From Sphingobacterium daejeonense (GTDB lineage Bacteria; Bacteroidota; Bacteroidia; Sphingobacteriales; Sphingobacteriaceae), in contig NZ_LR590470.1 in NCBI RefSeq assembly GCF_901472535.1, positions 2,976,001 to 3,040,000 of the forward strand: 64,000 bases of DNA, written 5' to 3'. The position numbers and the translations under genes are program-made. This document shows positions 28,216 to 38,241 of this stretch, piece after piece. Under the pieces are notes generated by a model. That model was not told the DNA's origin, did not search any database, and saw only the letters and a program-made list of their open reading frames with translations. Within the stretch, counting starts at the first letter, position 1. Each line of letters begins with the position of its first letter.

Positions 28216-29768
28216 ATGAAAAAAATTTTACTATCCTTAACCTGTCTTGCATTAGCATACAATTATTCAAATCTTCAAGCCCAATCGTTATCTGACAACG
28301 CTCTTATTATATCTCGTGATCTAAACTCTGGTACGGCAAGGTTCAAAAGCCATGGGCGGTGTTAACACAGCTCTGGGAGGAGATATCAGCTCTATTTCTG
28401 GAAATCCTGCAGGTCTTGGATTTTACGGACAATCGGATGTTTCTGTCAGTTTAAATTATCTGAATAATATCAATAAAGCTTCTTTTTATGGCAATAGCAT
28501 CTCTCAAAATCAAGGTAAATTCGGTTTTGAAAATGCAGGTATTGTTATAAACTATCCAACAAATAATAATCCTGATTATGGATGGCAAAATTTCAACATT
28601 GGTCTAGGAATAGATCAGCACAACAATTTTACCGACAATTTAAAATACTCAGGAATTAACAATCAAAATTCTATAGTAAACTCCTTTACTGAAATCATGA
28701 ATGGCAATAAGGAATTTGCTGATGATTTTTGGAACTCATATTTGGTAGATCAGGCTGATGGTAAACCCTATTTCCCTACCGTATTGGAAGCCGACGAGAA
28801 GAACCAGCAGATGGACATGATAACAACCGGATATAAGTATAACACTAATATATCTTTTGGTGCTAATTATGGGAATAAATTCTATATAGGTGCTAAATTC
28901 GGTTTTACATCTTTCAAGTATGATTCAAAAAGCACATTCTTAGAAAAAGGGTGGACAAAAACCGCGGGCGAAATTTTAGCTGAAAACCCTCAGTCAGATT
29001 TTGGCAAGCCCAATAATTCGGCATATGAATACACTGATATCAGCTATGACCTTCAGGATTTCAATGATTTAACCCTAAAAGGGACAGGTGTGAATTTCGG
29101 ATTAGGTATGATTTTTAAGCCTACTTGGGACTGGAACATTGGTGTTAACATTACCACTCCGACATGGACCGAAGTTCAGGAGGTAAGTGACGTAGAGACG
29201 TGGGTAGATTATTATAAAGATGAAAACAGCACAACCAGTTTACATGAAGGGTATGGTTCTAAAAATTACGGACAAACATTCGACTATGCGATTATTTCTC
29301 CTTGGAAAACATCGGTAGGTCTGACAAAGTTCTTTGGCAGAGGGTTATTGTCGGCAGATTTAGAATACGTGAATTATTCTTCAATTAAATATAGAGAGAT
29401 GATTTTGGATTCTGATCCTACTTTGGAAAGCCAATTGACGAATGAAATTCAAGAAAGTTTTAAAGGAGCATTTAACTTTAAAATTGGGGGAGAATTTTTG
29501 TTCACTGATAGATTAGCAGCAAGGGCAGGATTTCATCTAATAGGATCTCCTTATAAAGGTGATTCGCAAAGCGATTATATTGCGAGCTTAGGCTTAGGAT
29601 ATGTATTAACAAAATCTCTCTATGTTGATCTTACGGGGATGCCAGTATAAACAATTCAATTATTCTACAAACCCTTATGCATTCAATAACTTGAACAGTC
29701 CACTTCCTACTGCAGACGTTAAAAATACAAGAACAAATGTTGTATTGACTTTAGGAGCTAAATTCTAG
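28216..29768 (+). CDS. FadL/OmpP1-like outer-membrane transport protein, two frameshifts
   Basis: Outer-membrane beta-barrel of the OMPP1/FadL type for hydrophobic compounds. The start at 28216 gives a signal peptide (MKKILLSLTCLALAYNYSNL, cleavage near QAQS). The hallmark region SRDLNSGTARFKAMGG...GDISSISGNPAGLGFY matches the plug-proximal N-terminus of the family. Surplus bases in A 28345-28348 and G 29635-29638 interrupt the frame. Repair joins the signal peptide to the barrel and extends the C-terminus to NVVLTLGAKF at 29768, ending on an aromatic residue as barrels do. Repaired length about 517 residues. Substrate unknown. Confidence 0.85.
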
Positions 29769-29792
29769 AAGGCAATATTAGATAAAATTTAA

Positions 29793-29827
29793 GAGGCTAT
29801 CCAAAAATTGGATAGCCTCTTTTTTTT
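29793..29827 (+). terminator. rho-independent terminator after the FadL-like gene
   Basis: GAGGCTATCCAA (29793-29804) pairs with TTGGATAGCCTC (29808-29819) and is followed by eight T's. Confidence 0.92.
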
Positions 29828-29848
29828 GAAAGTTAGCATCAATTTACT

Positions 29849-31198
29849 TTATGCCTTTCTTTCAGAAAGTTTCCTAACGAATAGATTATAGTTTTCATGT
29901 TTTTCAACATATATTTCTTCACCAACATCGATATAGCTGTCTAGTGCGACAGCATCATACCATACATTGTCAATTTCTATTTTTCCTCCGGGCCGTAATA
30001 CGGTTTTGGTAACACCTACCTTATTGATTAGGTTAGGTTTTGCTACAGAAGAAGTATATCCTTCTGTTGCTTTTTGTTCGTCTTCCAACACCAATTTTTT
30101 AAAAGTTGGGGACTGTAGGACATTTTTTCCAAAGATCACCATCAACACGATGGTCAAGATCATGGCTCCTATTACGATAATAAATGAATTCATTAATAAT
30201 CCTGGTTGGGTAAGTTTAAAATCAAAATAGTCATTAGCTACCATTGAGAAAGCTAATCCGCATAAAACTAATATAATTCCTGCAATTCCGGCGACACCAA
30301 ATCCTGGGATTACAAATATTTCCAGGACGAGGAGAATAACTCCGAGGACAAAAATTGCAATTTCCCAATTATCAGCCAATCCCTGTAGATACAGTGGCGC
30401 AAAGAACAAGGCACCACAGATCAAAGCTACCACTAATGCGAAACCGATACCTGCGTCTGGAGTTCAAAGTATATTCCTCCAATAATACCCATGATCAGAA
30501 ATCCACTGACCAAAGGATTGATTAAGAGTGCTATCAAATGGTCTACCATGTTATTTGGTGTTCTGTTACACTTGGTTTTTCGATATTTAAATCAGGGAAA
30601 ATTTCAGCTTTATTTTTGATTTCTTTTTTGGCAAGGCCAATTTTCACTGCTTCAGCTGCTGTTAGCGTCAATAATTTTCCATCTTCTTTTAATGCAGGGA
30701 TTGATATTGCGGGATCGACAAAGGCTTCGCAACCTTAGCATCCCTACCTTTTGCTTCTGCTGTCGCGCGCATCAAGCCGCGCATATAAGATTGATACTTT
30801 TCGGGCAGTATTTCTCCGTTTTGGTTAACTACAGATGCAGCACCTAAGCTTGCACCGGAGTGCATGTAAATATAATCTGCTGCTAATGAGATCAATGCCC
30901 CTGCAGAGGCAGCATTATTATTAACATATACAATAGTTTTGAACCCATTGTCGTTTAATAGGCTAGAACGAATAGAATCTGCGAAGTTTAGAGCTCCTCC
31001 ATAGGTATTAAGATCAATCAATAAGTACTCAGATTTATTTTGTTTAGCCTGCTTAATAGCATTTTTCATGGTACGCCAAGCATTGGGTCCGATATCTTCC
31101 TTTATAGGCACAGAATACACTGACTGTCCGAAAGAGTGAATGCAAGACATCAAGCATATGAATAGAATACCTAAAATGTATTTAGTAGTTTTGTTCAT
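29849..31198 (-). CDS. NfeD-type membrane-bound ClpP-class serine protease, three frame breaks
   Basis: Long-form NfeD (STOMP-associated) protease. Signal peptide at the start (MNKTTKYILGILFICLMSC), then a ClpP/crotonase-fold domain with NNNAASAGALISLAADYIYM, which includes the serine nucleophile, four or more membrane helices, and the C-terminal OB-fold NfeD domain (VGVTKTVLRPGGKIEIDNVWYDA). Breaks: a missing G near 30730 (repair gives KVAEAFVDPAISIP), a missing A near 30550, and one near 30465 where a YFELQTP-type motif seems cut, apparently by loss of one copy of a 7-base tandem CTCCAGA. Repaired length about 450 residues. Probably controls membrane protein quality. Confidence 0.85.
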
Positions 31199-31232
31199 AA
31201 TAGTTTTTTTAACCGAATTTGTTTGTCATCGG

Positions 31233-31983
31233 ATGACTAAATATACGATAAATAAAATTTTCGAAAAAGCATTCCCGACGAATATCTGGAAAATCGAAAT
31301 AACTCCAATAAAACCCTATGTTGCTCGTAGAAACTAGGGATGTGGAGACTACTTTAGCGTCTTTTTTTGTATTCGATTTCGAAGGGAATTGCTTGATGTC
31401 TCCGTGTCAAGCAGATGGTAAAGAATGGACTTTGGACTCCATCCAAGATGGATATATGATTTTAAAGCGAATCGGAGAACAAACACCGGTTCAAGAAGGC
31501 ATCCAAATTATCCAAATCCTGAATAATGAAGTTATCTTCCACAGCTACGAATTCGTTTTGTTAGATGTGTTTAATGGATTTATTCATGCTCGTCATCGAA
31601 GTATTTCTTCTGGAGAAAGCATTGCTATTGATATTCATAACGGAGAATACTCAAGTTCTGCGGAACGTATTTTTGACATGGCAAGTAACAAAGTCCAATA
31701 CCCAGTAACCTATCAGCAGACACCAAGGTTTCTAAAACATGAACATACTGTTGGGCCGCTATGGTTGAGCAAATGTGGGCATCACTTTCTTTGGTGTTAC
31801 CATAAAAAAAACAAAGATCGATTTGACTTATGTTTGGCAACTAGTAATTTAAACCAGATACTAGATCAACAAGTCATATTGAAGGATATGGAGAAAATGA
31901 TACCCCAACCCTATTTTCAATTGGGGAATCAAGTGTTCTTTATGTCTTTTAACAAGAGGGAAATTGTATCATATTTAGTATAA
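31233..31983 (+). CDS. DUF4905-like protein, one frameshift
   Basis: Cytosolic-looking protein of about 250 residues. Starting at ATG 31233 (MTKYTINKIFEKAFPTNIWK) and removing one A from the run 31310-31313 gives IEITPINPMLLVETRDVETTL, which resembles members of the DUF4905 family as I remember them. The rest (KHEHTVGPLWLSKCGHHFLWCYH) contains Cys/His clusters that may be structural. No enzymatic motif is known. Divergent from nfeD and 12 bases before the LysM gene, so possibly co-transcribed with it and uridine kinase. Confidence 0.7.
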
Positions 31984-31995
31984 TTGCAATCAATG

Positions 31996-32923
31996 ATGAG
32001 AGAACGATTATTCAACAAGTCTATTAAAAAGACTTTAATTATATTTTTCTGCCACTTTTTTATTCGCTGGAGTCTCTCTAGCTCAGGCACAATCCAACAC
32101 AGCAAGTACAAAAACTACCGTTAAAATGGGAAAACCTTTCTCGAACATTCGGTTACTTCAAAAGACACTTATTACCAACTAAGTAGAATTTATGGGGTTC
32201 CTGTTAAGGATATTATGAACGCCAATAATAAGAAGAATCTAAGGGTTGGAGATGCTGTTTTCATACCTGCCAAAGAAGAAGCTAAAAAAGAAGAACCCAA
32301 AAAGGAAATCGCAAAAACAAATTCTTCAAATGAAGGTGATTCGCGAACTTTGGGCAATCCCAATAGTGAGACCATTCAGGCAAAAATCCTAACAGAGTAT
32401 AAAGTAGGAAACAATGAAACCTTATATTCTATTGCAAAGCGTTTTTCTACCACTGTTGATAACATAAAAAAACTGAACAGTTTGAATACGGACACTGTTC
32501 GTGAGGGCCAGACTCTTAAGATACCTGACGGCAATGTTGTTGTTGTTCAGAAAGAAACCGCTCCTGCGGCAATCAATATTCCAATACCGGATAATCTTTC
32601 CAAGGAAGAGATAGAATTTGAAACCAATCGATACGGTATCCGTGAGAAAAAAGAAAAAGGAATTGGTATCTGGATGGAAAATTTAGAATCTGGAGGTAGG
32701 AGCAACCTTGCTTTGCATAGAACAGCACCTGTAGGAACGATTCTAAAAATTACAAACCCATTGACAAAAAGTGTTACCTTTGCCAAAAGTTGTAGGAAAA
32801 TTCTCCGATACATCAGAAAGTAGGGATGCCATTGTGATCCTTTCAAAATCTGCTGCCTCATATATCGGGGCCTTGGATAAAAGATTTCTGATTGAAATCG
32901 CCTACGGCGCACCAGTAAATTAG
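31996..32923 (+). CDS. exported LysM and RlpA-like (DPBB) cell-wall protein, three frameshifts
   Basis: Peptidoglycan-associated protein. Repaired from ATG 31996: a signal peptide (LIIFSATFLFAGVSLAQAQ), a first LysM repeat (HSVTSKDTYYQLSRIYGVPV), a Lys/Glu-rich linker (KEEAKKEEPKKEIAKTNSS), a second LysM (YKVGNNETLYSIAKRFSTTV), and a C-terminal domain GGRSNLALHRTAPVGTILKI followed by TNPLTKSVTF that looks like the double-psi barrel of RlpA. One T is surplus near 32048, one C missing near 32137, one A surplus near 32789. Repaired length about 308 residues, ending EIAYGAPVN at 32923. Fourteen bases before uridine kinase. Confidence 0.83.
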
Positions 32924-32937
32924 TGCAAATTTTAGAA

Positions 32938-33571
32938 ATGGACAAACCATACGTAATTGGAATCGCAGGAAGTAGCGGTTCTGGCAAAAACATTCTTTTT
33001 AAAAAGCTTTTTAAATCATTTTTCTGAAGAAGAAGTTACCTTGATTTCTCAAGATGACTATTATATTCCCGCCAACACCAAAAACAAGGGAAGAAAACAG
33101 GCTTTATAATTTTGGACTTGCCTACCTCTATCGATAGAGAAGCATTTTATCATCATATTAAAGAATTGTTTGATGGGAATACCGTATTCCAAAAAAGAAT
33201 ATACTTTTAACAATCCTGATTTGACTCCAAAAATGCTCCAGATAAACCCTGCCCCTATTTTGGTGGTTGAAGGATTGTTTATCTTTCATTATGAAGAGAT
33301 CAACGAGCTCCTGGATTATAGGATATTCTTGGATGCTGATGAACCGATTGCACTGGAAAGAAGATTGAGAAGAGACCTTATTGAGAGAGGATATGACCAC
33401 GATGATGTGATGTATAAGTGGATTAACCATGTTGTTCCATCCTACAATCAATATCTTCTTCCACACAGGGAGGAGTGTGACTTGGTTATCCACAATAATA
33501 TTGATGACCCACAGATCATTCAGGCCTTCACCAATGATATTGCATTAGAATTACGAAAAATAATAGGTTAA
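32938..33571 (+). CDS. udk: uridine kinase, four frameshifts
   Basis: Phosphorylates uridine and cytidine in pyrimidine salvage. Starts MDKPYVIGIAGSSGSGKT with the P-loop GSSGSGKT (A run 32986-32990 has one surplus A). Further surplus bases: A near 33085, G near 33114, A near 33197. After repair the protein reads LISQDDYYIP, NRLYNFDLPTSIDREAFY, VVEGLFIFHYEEI and RRLRRDLIERGYDHDDVMYK, all family landmarks. Length about 210 residues, normal. The fault density (four in 260 bases) is among the highest in the window, while the last 370 bases are clean. Confidence 0.93.
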
Positions 33572-33595
33572 TTATTTTTAATTAATCTAAATTAC

Positions 33596-33603
33596 TATAT
33601 TTG
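33596..33603 (+). promoter_or_regulatory. -7 promoter box (TATATTTG)
   Basis: Fits TAnnTTTG and ends 5 bases before the ATG at 33609, so the mini-gene behind it would have almost no leader. Confidence 0.5.
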
Positions 33604-33608
33604 GCAGC

Positions 33609-33774
33609 ATGTTTGAGACGATGATTAAGCTGCAGGTTTTGGAAAACAATCCCTTTGAAGACCAAAGGGCCAATTCTCCGTTTAATCCAAATGGGGATGC
33701 AACGTTTAAGAAGTGCTGTAAAAAAGTACAAAAAAGGCAAGCGTTGCAAAAAATGTCCTGGCAGAAGCGAGTAA
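33609..33774 (+). CDS. small Cys/Lys-rich protein, one frameshift
   Basis: Reading with one A removed from the six-A run near 33719 gives about 54 residues ending FKKCCKKYKKGKRCKKCPGR, a basic tail with five cysteines (CC...C..C). Without repair the frame runs to 33803 with an unlikely tail. I recall similar Lys/Cys-rich short proteins in Bacteroidota but no function for them. The cysteines could bind zinc and the basic patch could contact nucleic acid; both are inference. It has its own -7 box and converges on the MFS gene. Confidence 0.6.
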
Positions 33775-33807
33775 TATCACAATATTCTACTACCTGCTTT
33801 TAATTTT

Positions 33808-35030
33808 CTATTCTTCCACATAATCTAGATCCTTATCAAAACTTTCTTTAAGTCTCGACAGAGCAAAGATGGCGATAAGGGAAAGCATGACAATCATGAT
33901 CATAGCTGCTGGAATTATACCGAACCAATTCACAAAGACTCCATATAATAATGTTGAAGGTATCAAGGCTCCTCTTACAAAATTTGGGGGCAGTTGTTGT
34001 TACTGTAGATCGAATATTTGTTCCAAACTGCTCTGCAGCGATTGTAATAAATGTTGCCCAATATCCGACTCCCAATCCCATTAGAAACGCAAGCCACAGA
34101 AATTCATTTTCTGTTATACCTTGTCTAGTCAAATAAATACAAGAAAATAGCAAGATCATTATTTGATAGATCAAGACCACTTTTCTTCTTGATTTAAATA
34201 TCTGCGCTAGCCATCCTGCCAAGAAATCACCCAAGGATATTCCTAGGTAAGTGAACATCACTCCTTTACCAGCACTTAATGCAGATTGAGCGTTTAATGC
34301 TTGTCCGATTTCGGGGGCTTGGGTTACCAATACTCCTACCACAAACCATATCGGCAATCCTATACATAAACAATAAATATATCTTTTTAGTCTTTCTGCA
34401 TTATTGAAAAGCATAGAGATTTTTTCCTTTTTGGACGTTCTTATTTTCTAAAGAGGAAAACATACCTGACTCCAATACCCCTACCCGCATAAACAATAAT
34501 AAAATTCCCATTCCTCCCCCAACAAAATAGGCAGTTCTCCAACTGAACCATTCTGAAATAAAATACGCCAAAATAGCTCCTAAGACTCCGACTCCAGCCA
34601 CGATCCATGGTTCCGTAACCTCTCTTCTTGCGATGCATAGACTCAGAAACCAGAGTAATCCCAGCTCCCAGTTCACCTGCTAAACCTATTCCTGCGATAA
34701 ATCGAATAATACCATATGTTGTGACATCGTGCACAAAGCCATTTGCAATATTTGCAATGGAGTACAATAAAATGGAGCCAAACAAGACTTTGAGCCTACC
34801 GTATTTGTCCCCCAGCACTCCCCATATGACTCCACCGATCAAGAGTCCTCCCATCTGCATGTTAAGGACAAATTCGCCCTTACTGCGCATTTGGTCAGCA
34901 GGTACTCCAATATCTGTAAATGATTGTATACGAACTATTGAAAAGATAATGAGGTCATAAATATCAACAAAGTAGCCCAATGCAGCCACGAAATCAATAC
35001 CCAAACGTGCTTATTCGGTTTTTGGCTCAT
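33808..35030 (-). CDS. MFS transporter, four frameshifts
   Basis: Major facilitator transporter of the sugar/metabolite:proton symporter type. About 405 residues after repair, starting MSQKPNKHVLGIDFVAALGY at 35028-35030. The A-loop motif GGVIWGVLGDKYGRLKVLFG (GxxxDRxGR-like) is clear, and roughly twelve helices are visible to the end KESFDKDLDYVEE. One T is missing near 35005; surplus bases are a G near 34605, T near 34396 and C near 33990. The substrate is not evident. Confidence 0.85.
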
Positions 35031-35124
35031 TCATAAATCAGGAATATTTATTGAATATAGGGTACATATTCTTTATTACAATAGAGAGATGGATTTTCTT
35101 AGAAATTAGCTGTATTTTATCGGC

Positions 35125-35646
35125 ATGAAAGTATCTCCAAATACTTTAAAATGGGGTTTGAGATTATACCCACCATTCTTTTTCCAGCGCATTTGGGTTC
35201 GCAGGATAATGGATAGTTTCTTGGGTGCAGATGTAAAGATCAACAAGAGTATCTTAAATATCAATTCCAATAAATCCATATTTGGAGGAACAATTTTCTC
35301 TGCAATAGATCCCTTCTATCCCATTCTCTTAGATCAGTATTTCAAACACCAAGGAATCACCCGCACAGTTGCTTGGCTCAAAACTGCACACATTGACTAT
35401 ATCAAACCCGGCAGATTTGACCTAGAAGTTAGTATTCGGCTAAACCAAGATATTCTGGATGAAACATTGCACACGATCAAAAAGGAAGGAAAAGTAGTGC
35501 GTACCTTTCAAACTCAGGTTTTCGATAAACATGGAACGTTATGTGCCGTTGCCCATAATGAGATCTATATTCGGGACCTTGACTTCAATTTCGAAACATT
35601 AAACCCTGCTCCAACTCCTGCCGAGAACACGAGCATTGAATTATAA
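35125..35646 (+). CDS. DUF4442 hot-dog-fold (thioesterase-like) protein
   Basis: 173 residues with the DUF4442/PaaI-like layout: a Trp/Phe-rich N-terminus (MKVSPNTLKWGLRLYPPFFF), INSNKSIFGGTIFSAIDPFY containing the hot-dog helix, and AWLKTAHIDYIKPGRFDLEV as the central strands. Members are thought to be acyl-CoA thioesterase relatives, but substrate and activity are unproven. Frame intact. Eleven bases before the lipoprotein gene, so it probably heads an operon with the SCO protein and cytochrome. Confidence 0.8.
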   Translation: MKVSPNTLKWGLRLYPPFFFQRIWVRRIMDSFLGADVKINKSILNINSNKSIFGGTIFSAIDPFYPILLDQYFKHQGITRTVAWLKTAHIDYIKPGRFDLEVSIRLNQDILDETLHTIKKEGKVVRTFQTQVFDKHGTLCAVAHNEIYIRDLDFNFETLNPAPTPAENTSIEL

Positions 35647-35657
35647 TTTAATTAATC

Positions 35658-36083
35658 ATGAAAAAATTAATCTTATTAGGCGCTGCTTTTTCCGTTGTTT
35701 TCGCTTCTTGTCAAAGCAAACAAGTTGAAAACAAAGATCAAAAACTTTCGGAACAGGCTATCGCCGTACATGATGAAATCATGCCGCAAATATCACACTT
35801 TGATAAGTCAACTATTGTTATCGATTCAGTGTTGACCAATTTGGCTACAATAAAGGAAACACAAACAACATTAGACACAGCAAAAACTCGGGTCGACCTG
35901 ACAAATTTGAAAGATAGCATTGAAAATGCTACTGATAATATGATGACCTGGATGAAAGATTATGATCCTGAAAATGTTGATGAAACATATCAGCAAAAAG
36001 AAGTTGATAAAATCAACGCCATGAAAAATCAGTTTGACAGAGTTTCTGAAAACATTAAAACGTTATTAGCTCCATTCAATTAA
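35658..36083 (+). CDS. helical lipoprotein upstream of SCO protein
   Basis: 141 residues with a lipoprotein signal (MKKLILLGAAFSVVFASC, Cys18). The mature part is almost wholly helical with heptad-like leucines and isoleucines and a MMTWMKDYDPENVDETYQQK segment containing Met and Trp. I do not recognise a named family. Located 10 bases before the SCO gene, so it may act in the same periplasmic copper or cytochrome pathway; the Met-rich piece (MMTWM) might bind copper, which is inference only. Confidence 0.72.
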   Translation: MKKLILLGAAFSVVFASCQSKQVENKDQKLSEQAIAVHDEIMPQISHFDKSTIVIDSVLTNLATIKETQTTLDTAKTRVDLTNLKDSIENATDNMMTWMKDYDPENVDETYQQKEVDKINAMKNQFDRVSENIKTLLAPFN

Positions 36084-36093
36084 AATCAATAAA

Positions 36094-36738
36094 ATGAAAA
36101 AGTATATTGGCCAATCAATCATGGCCATTACGTCAGTATATCTATTATTCTCTTGTGGACCGACCGAAAGAAAATTGCCTATTTATGGCGAAAGGACTCC
36201 TGTAGAAAAGGAAGTGGATGGTAAAAAGATTGTAGACACAGTTTACCATACTATCCCTGACTTTTCCTTCTTGAATCAAGACAGCACTCTCCTGACTCAA
36301 GAATTCTTCAAGGACAAGATCTATGTTACTAATTTCTTTTTTACGCACTGCCCAAGCATCTGCCCTACCATGCAGCGCAACTTACTAAAGGCTTACGAAA
36401 AATACAAAGGCAACAATAAGATCGCATTCTTATCCCATAGTATTGATTTTAAATATGACCAGCCTTCTGTACTTAAGGATTATGCTACAAAACTTGGTGT
36501 CGATAATGACCAGTGGCAATTTGTTACAGGTAGTAAGGCGGATATCTATGGAATTGCTGAAAAATATATGGTCTATACGAAAGAGGACGAGAATGCTCCT
36601 GGCGGCTATGACCACCAAGGATATTTAGTTATCATTGACCCAGACAAAAGAATTCGGGGAGCATACGATGGTACAGATGACGAACAAGTCAAAAAACTAT
36701 TGGAAGATTTGGATGTTATCCTAGCAGAATACAAATAA
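36094..36738 (+). CDS. SCO1/SenC-type copper chaperone
   Basis: Thioredoxin-fold protein that delivers copper to the CuA site of cytochrome oxidase or acts as a disulfide reductase. 214 residues with an N-terminal lipoprotein-like segment (YLLFSCG, Cys21). The metal site is complete: Cys86 and Cys90 in THCPSICPTMQ and His174 in GGYDHQGYLV. Family length is about 200. The stop TAA overlaps the start of the cytochrome gene (TAATG), indicating coupling. Placed with the cytochrome gene it suggests respiratory chain assembly. Confidence 0.93.
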   Translation: MKKYIGQSIMAITSVYLLFSCGPTERKLPIYGERTPVEKEVDGKKIVDTVYHTIPDFSFLNQDSTLLTQEFFKDKIYVTNFFFTHCPSICPTMQRNLLKAYEKYKGNNKIAFLSHSIDFKYDQPSVLKDYATKLGVDNDQWQFVTGSKADIYGIAEKYMVYTKEDENAPGGYDHQGYLVIIDPDKRIRGAYDGTDDEQVKKLLEDLDVILAEYK

Positions 36739-37165
36739 TGACTCTTCGCTATTTATTAGGAACTTTAAGCTTTGTTTCCATGCTTTATTTTCTGTTTTCT
36801 TGTAATACAGATTTAAGCGTGGAAACGATGCAATATGCGACCAATGGTCAAAAACTTTACGTTACACATTGTCAGAACTGCCATGGTGCTAAGGGTGAAG
36901 GATTAGGTAAATTATATCCTCCTCTTACTGACAAGGTTTACTTAACTGAAAACCGCAGTAAATTGGCATGCATTGTTAAAAATGGCATGTCCGGTGAAAT
37001 TAAAGTTAAACAATATTATTTTTAACCAACAGATGCCGGGAGTACCCCAACTCTCCTCTATTGACATTGCCTACGTACTGACTTATGTGACCACTTATTT
37101 CGGTGATAGCAAAAACTCATTTCAAACAAGAAGAAATCGAAAAATATTTGAAAGAGTGTGATTAA
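36738..37165 (+). CDS. single-heme c-type cytochrome lipoprotein, two frameshifts
   Basis: Short periplasmic electron carrier. N-terminal signal MTLRYLLGTLSFVSMLYFLF then SC. The heme motif CxxCH is HCQNCHGAKGEGLGKLYPPL, and the sixth-ligand methionine is probably in FNQQMPGVPQL. Frame is restored by removing one A from each of 37008-37010 and 37111-37115, giving KVNNIIFNQQMPG and SKTHFKQEEIEKYLKECD with stop at 37163-37165. Length about 141. Sits directly behind the SCO gene. Confidence 0.88.
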
Positions 37166-37206
37166 TTTACTTTGATTAATTATGGTTGATTGAATAGATT
37201 ATATTA

Positions 37207-37336
37207 CCGAAAGGGGAACTATGATTAATCGTGATTAAATGATGAACATGATTTTAATCGGAAGCCGAAAAGGGAATTATGATTTATCATGATTGAATGA
37301 TGAACATGATTATGATTGTAAGTCGGAATGGGAATT
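37207..37336. repeat. 58-59-base imperfect tandem repeat, about 2.2 copies
   Basis: Unit 1 (37207-37264) begins CCGAAAGGGGAACTATGATT; unit 2 (37265-37323) begins CCGAAAAGGGAATTATGATT; a partial third starts at 37324 with CGGAATGGGAATTT. Both full units contain GATGAACATGATT. Related TGATTAATC tracts lie at 22735-22860. Confidence 0.75.
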
Positions 37337-37452
37337 TAGGAGTCAAGTAATTATTTCTTCAGTGTCGCTTTTATTATCTAATGCATTAAAGCTAAAATTT
37401 TATTTGTAAGAAGTTGTTTTCTAGGGTTTTATATAGTTTTATAGAAAAAGAA

Positions 37453-37485
37453 AAAGGTTTTCAAACGGGGAGAATGAAAACCTTT
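37453..37485. terminator. stem-loop, possible terminator
   Basis: AAAGGTTTTCA (37453-37463) pairs with TGAAAACCTTT (37475-37485), 11-base loop. A T-tract follows only on the minus strand, so its direction of action is unclear. Confidence 0.5.
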
Positions 37486-37641
37486 AATAACCAATTATAA
37501 ACCTAAATTATGATACGACAAAGGTAAGTGTAAAAACTACACACGTCAAGGGTAAATTGAATATTTAACAATTTCTTAACATTGGAAATCTTTATTATAG
37601 TTTATAACGAACACGTGACAAAATTACGTTAAAAAAAAGGT

Positions 37642-37649
37642 TACATTTG
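37642..37649 (+). promoter_or_regulatory. -7 promoter box (TACATTTG) for the tetR-efflux operon
   Basis: Fits TAnnTTTG and lies 7 bases before the ATG at 37657, predicting an almost leaderless transcript. Confidence 0.55.
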
Positions 37650-37654
37650 CAACC

Positions 37655-37666
37655 GAATGAACATTC
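37655..37666. promoter_or_regulatory. candidate TetR-family operator overlapping the start codon
   Basis: GAATG-AA-CATTC is a perfect 5-2-5 inverted repeat that spans the predicted transcription start and the ATG of the TetR gene, the place expected for autoregulation. Confidence 0.5.
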
Positions 37667-38236
37667 AATTGACAGAAAAAAAAGAGCAAATTTTCTTTAG
37701 CACGCTCAAATTAATCAACATTCATGGTTTCCATGGATCACCTATGAGCAAGATTGCAAAAGATGCGGACGTCGCCGTCGGCTCGATCTACCATTACTTT
37801 CCTTCGAAGGAAGATTTAATCATTGAATTATACTGGTATTGTAAAGAAAAATTAAATGCTCATGTATTTTCCTCGGTTGATAGTACATTGCCTTACGAAA
37901 CCAGGTTTTAAGCAGATCTGGAGGCACCTAGTCCTGTATTACCTAGACCATTTGGATCATTTTGGATTCTTGGAACAATTCTATGGTTCTCCTTTCTATG
38001 AGGGTATTAGAACAAACATCATCAAACAGAAATCAGAGAGGAATGTCTTACTGCATTTTTTGGATGAGGGAGTGAAATCAACACATTTGAAAGATTTGAA
38101 TGTTCGATTATTAATCTCTGCGTATTTAGGAGTTGCTATCTCCTTGGTTAGAGGCTGTTTATATGAAAAATCTCAACCTACGGAATATGAACTTGACACG
38201 ATGGTTGACATTATTTGGAACGGGGTTAAAAAATAA
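37657..38236 (+). CDS. TetR/AcrR-family repressor of the downstream RND efflux operon, one frameshift
   Basis: N-terminal helix-turn-helix domain (KIAKDADVAVGSIYHYFPSKEDL) is typical of TetR/AcrR regulators, followed by a ligand-binding helical domain with no recognised specificity. One surplus T in 37906-37909 breaks the frame; removal gives LPYETRFKQIWRHLVLYYLD. Repaired length 192 residues. Located 5 bases before tolC, adaptor and RND genes, it is probably their repressor and shares their promoter. The effector is unknown. Confidence 0.92.
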
Positions 38237-38241
38237 TATAT

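Larger units (their letters stand above)
37166..37656. other. non-coding region with AT-rich tandem repeats
   Basis: About 490 bases without a reading frame or RNA gene that I recognise. It holds repeat units at 37207-37336, a stem-loop at 37453-37485, and the TetR promoter at its right end. Confidence 0.6.
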
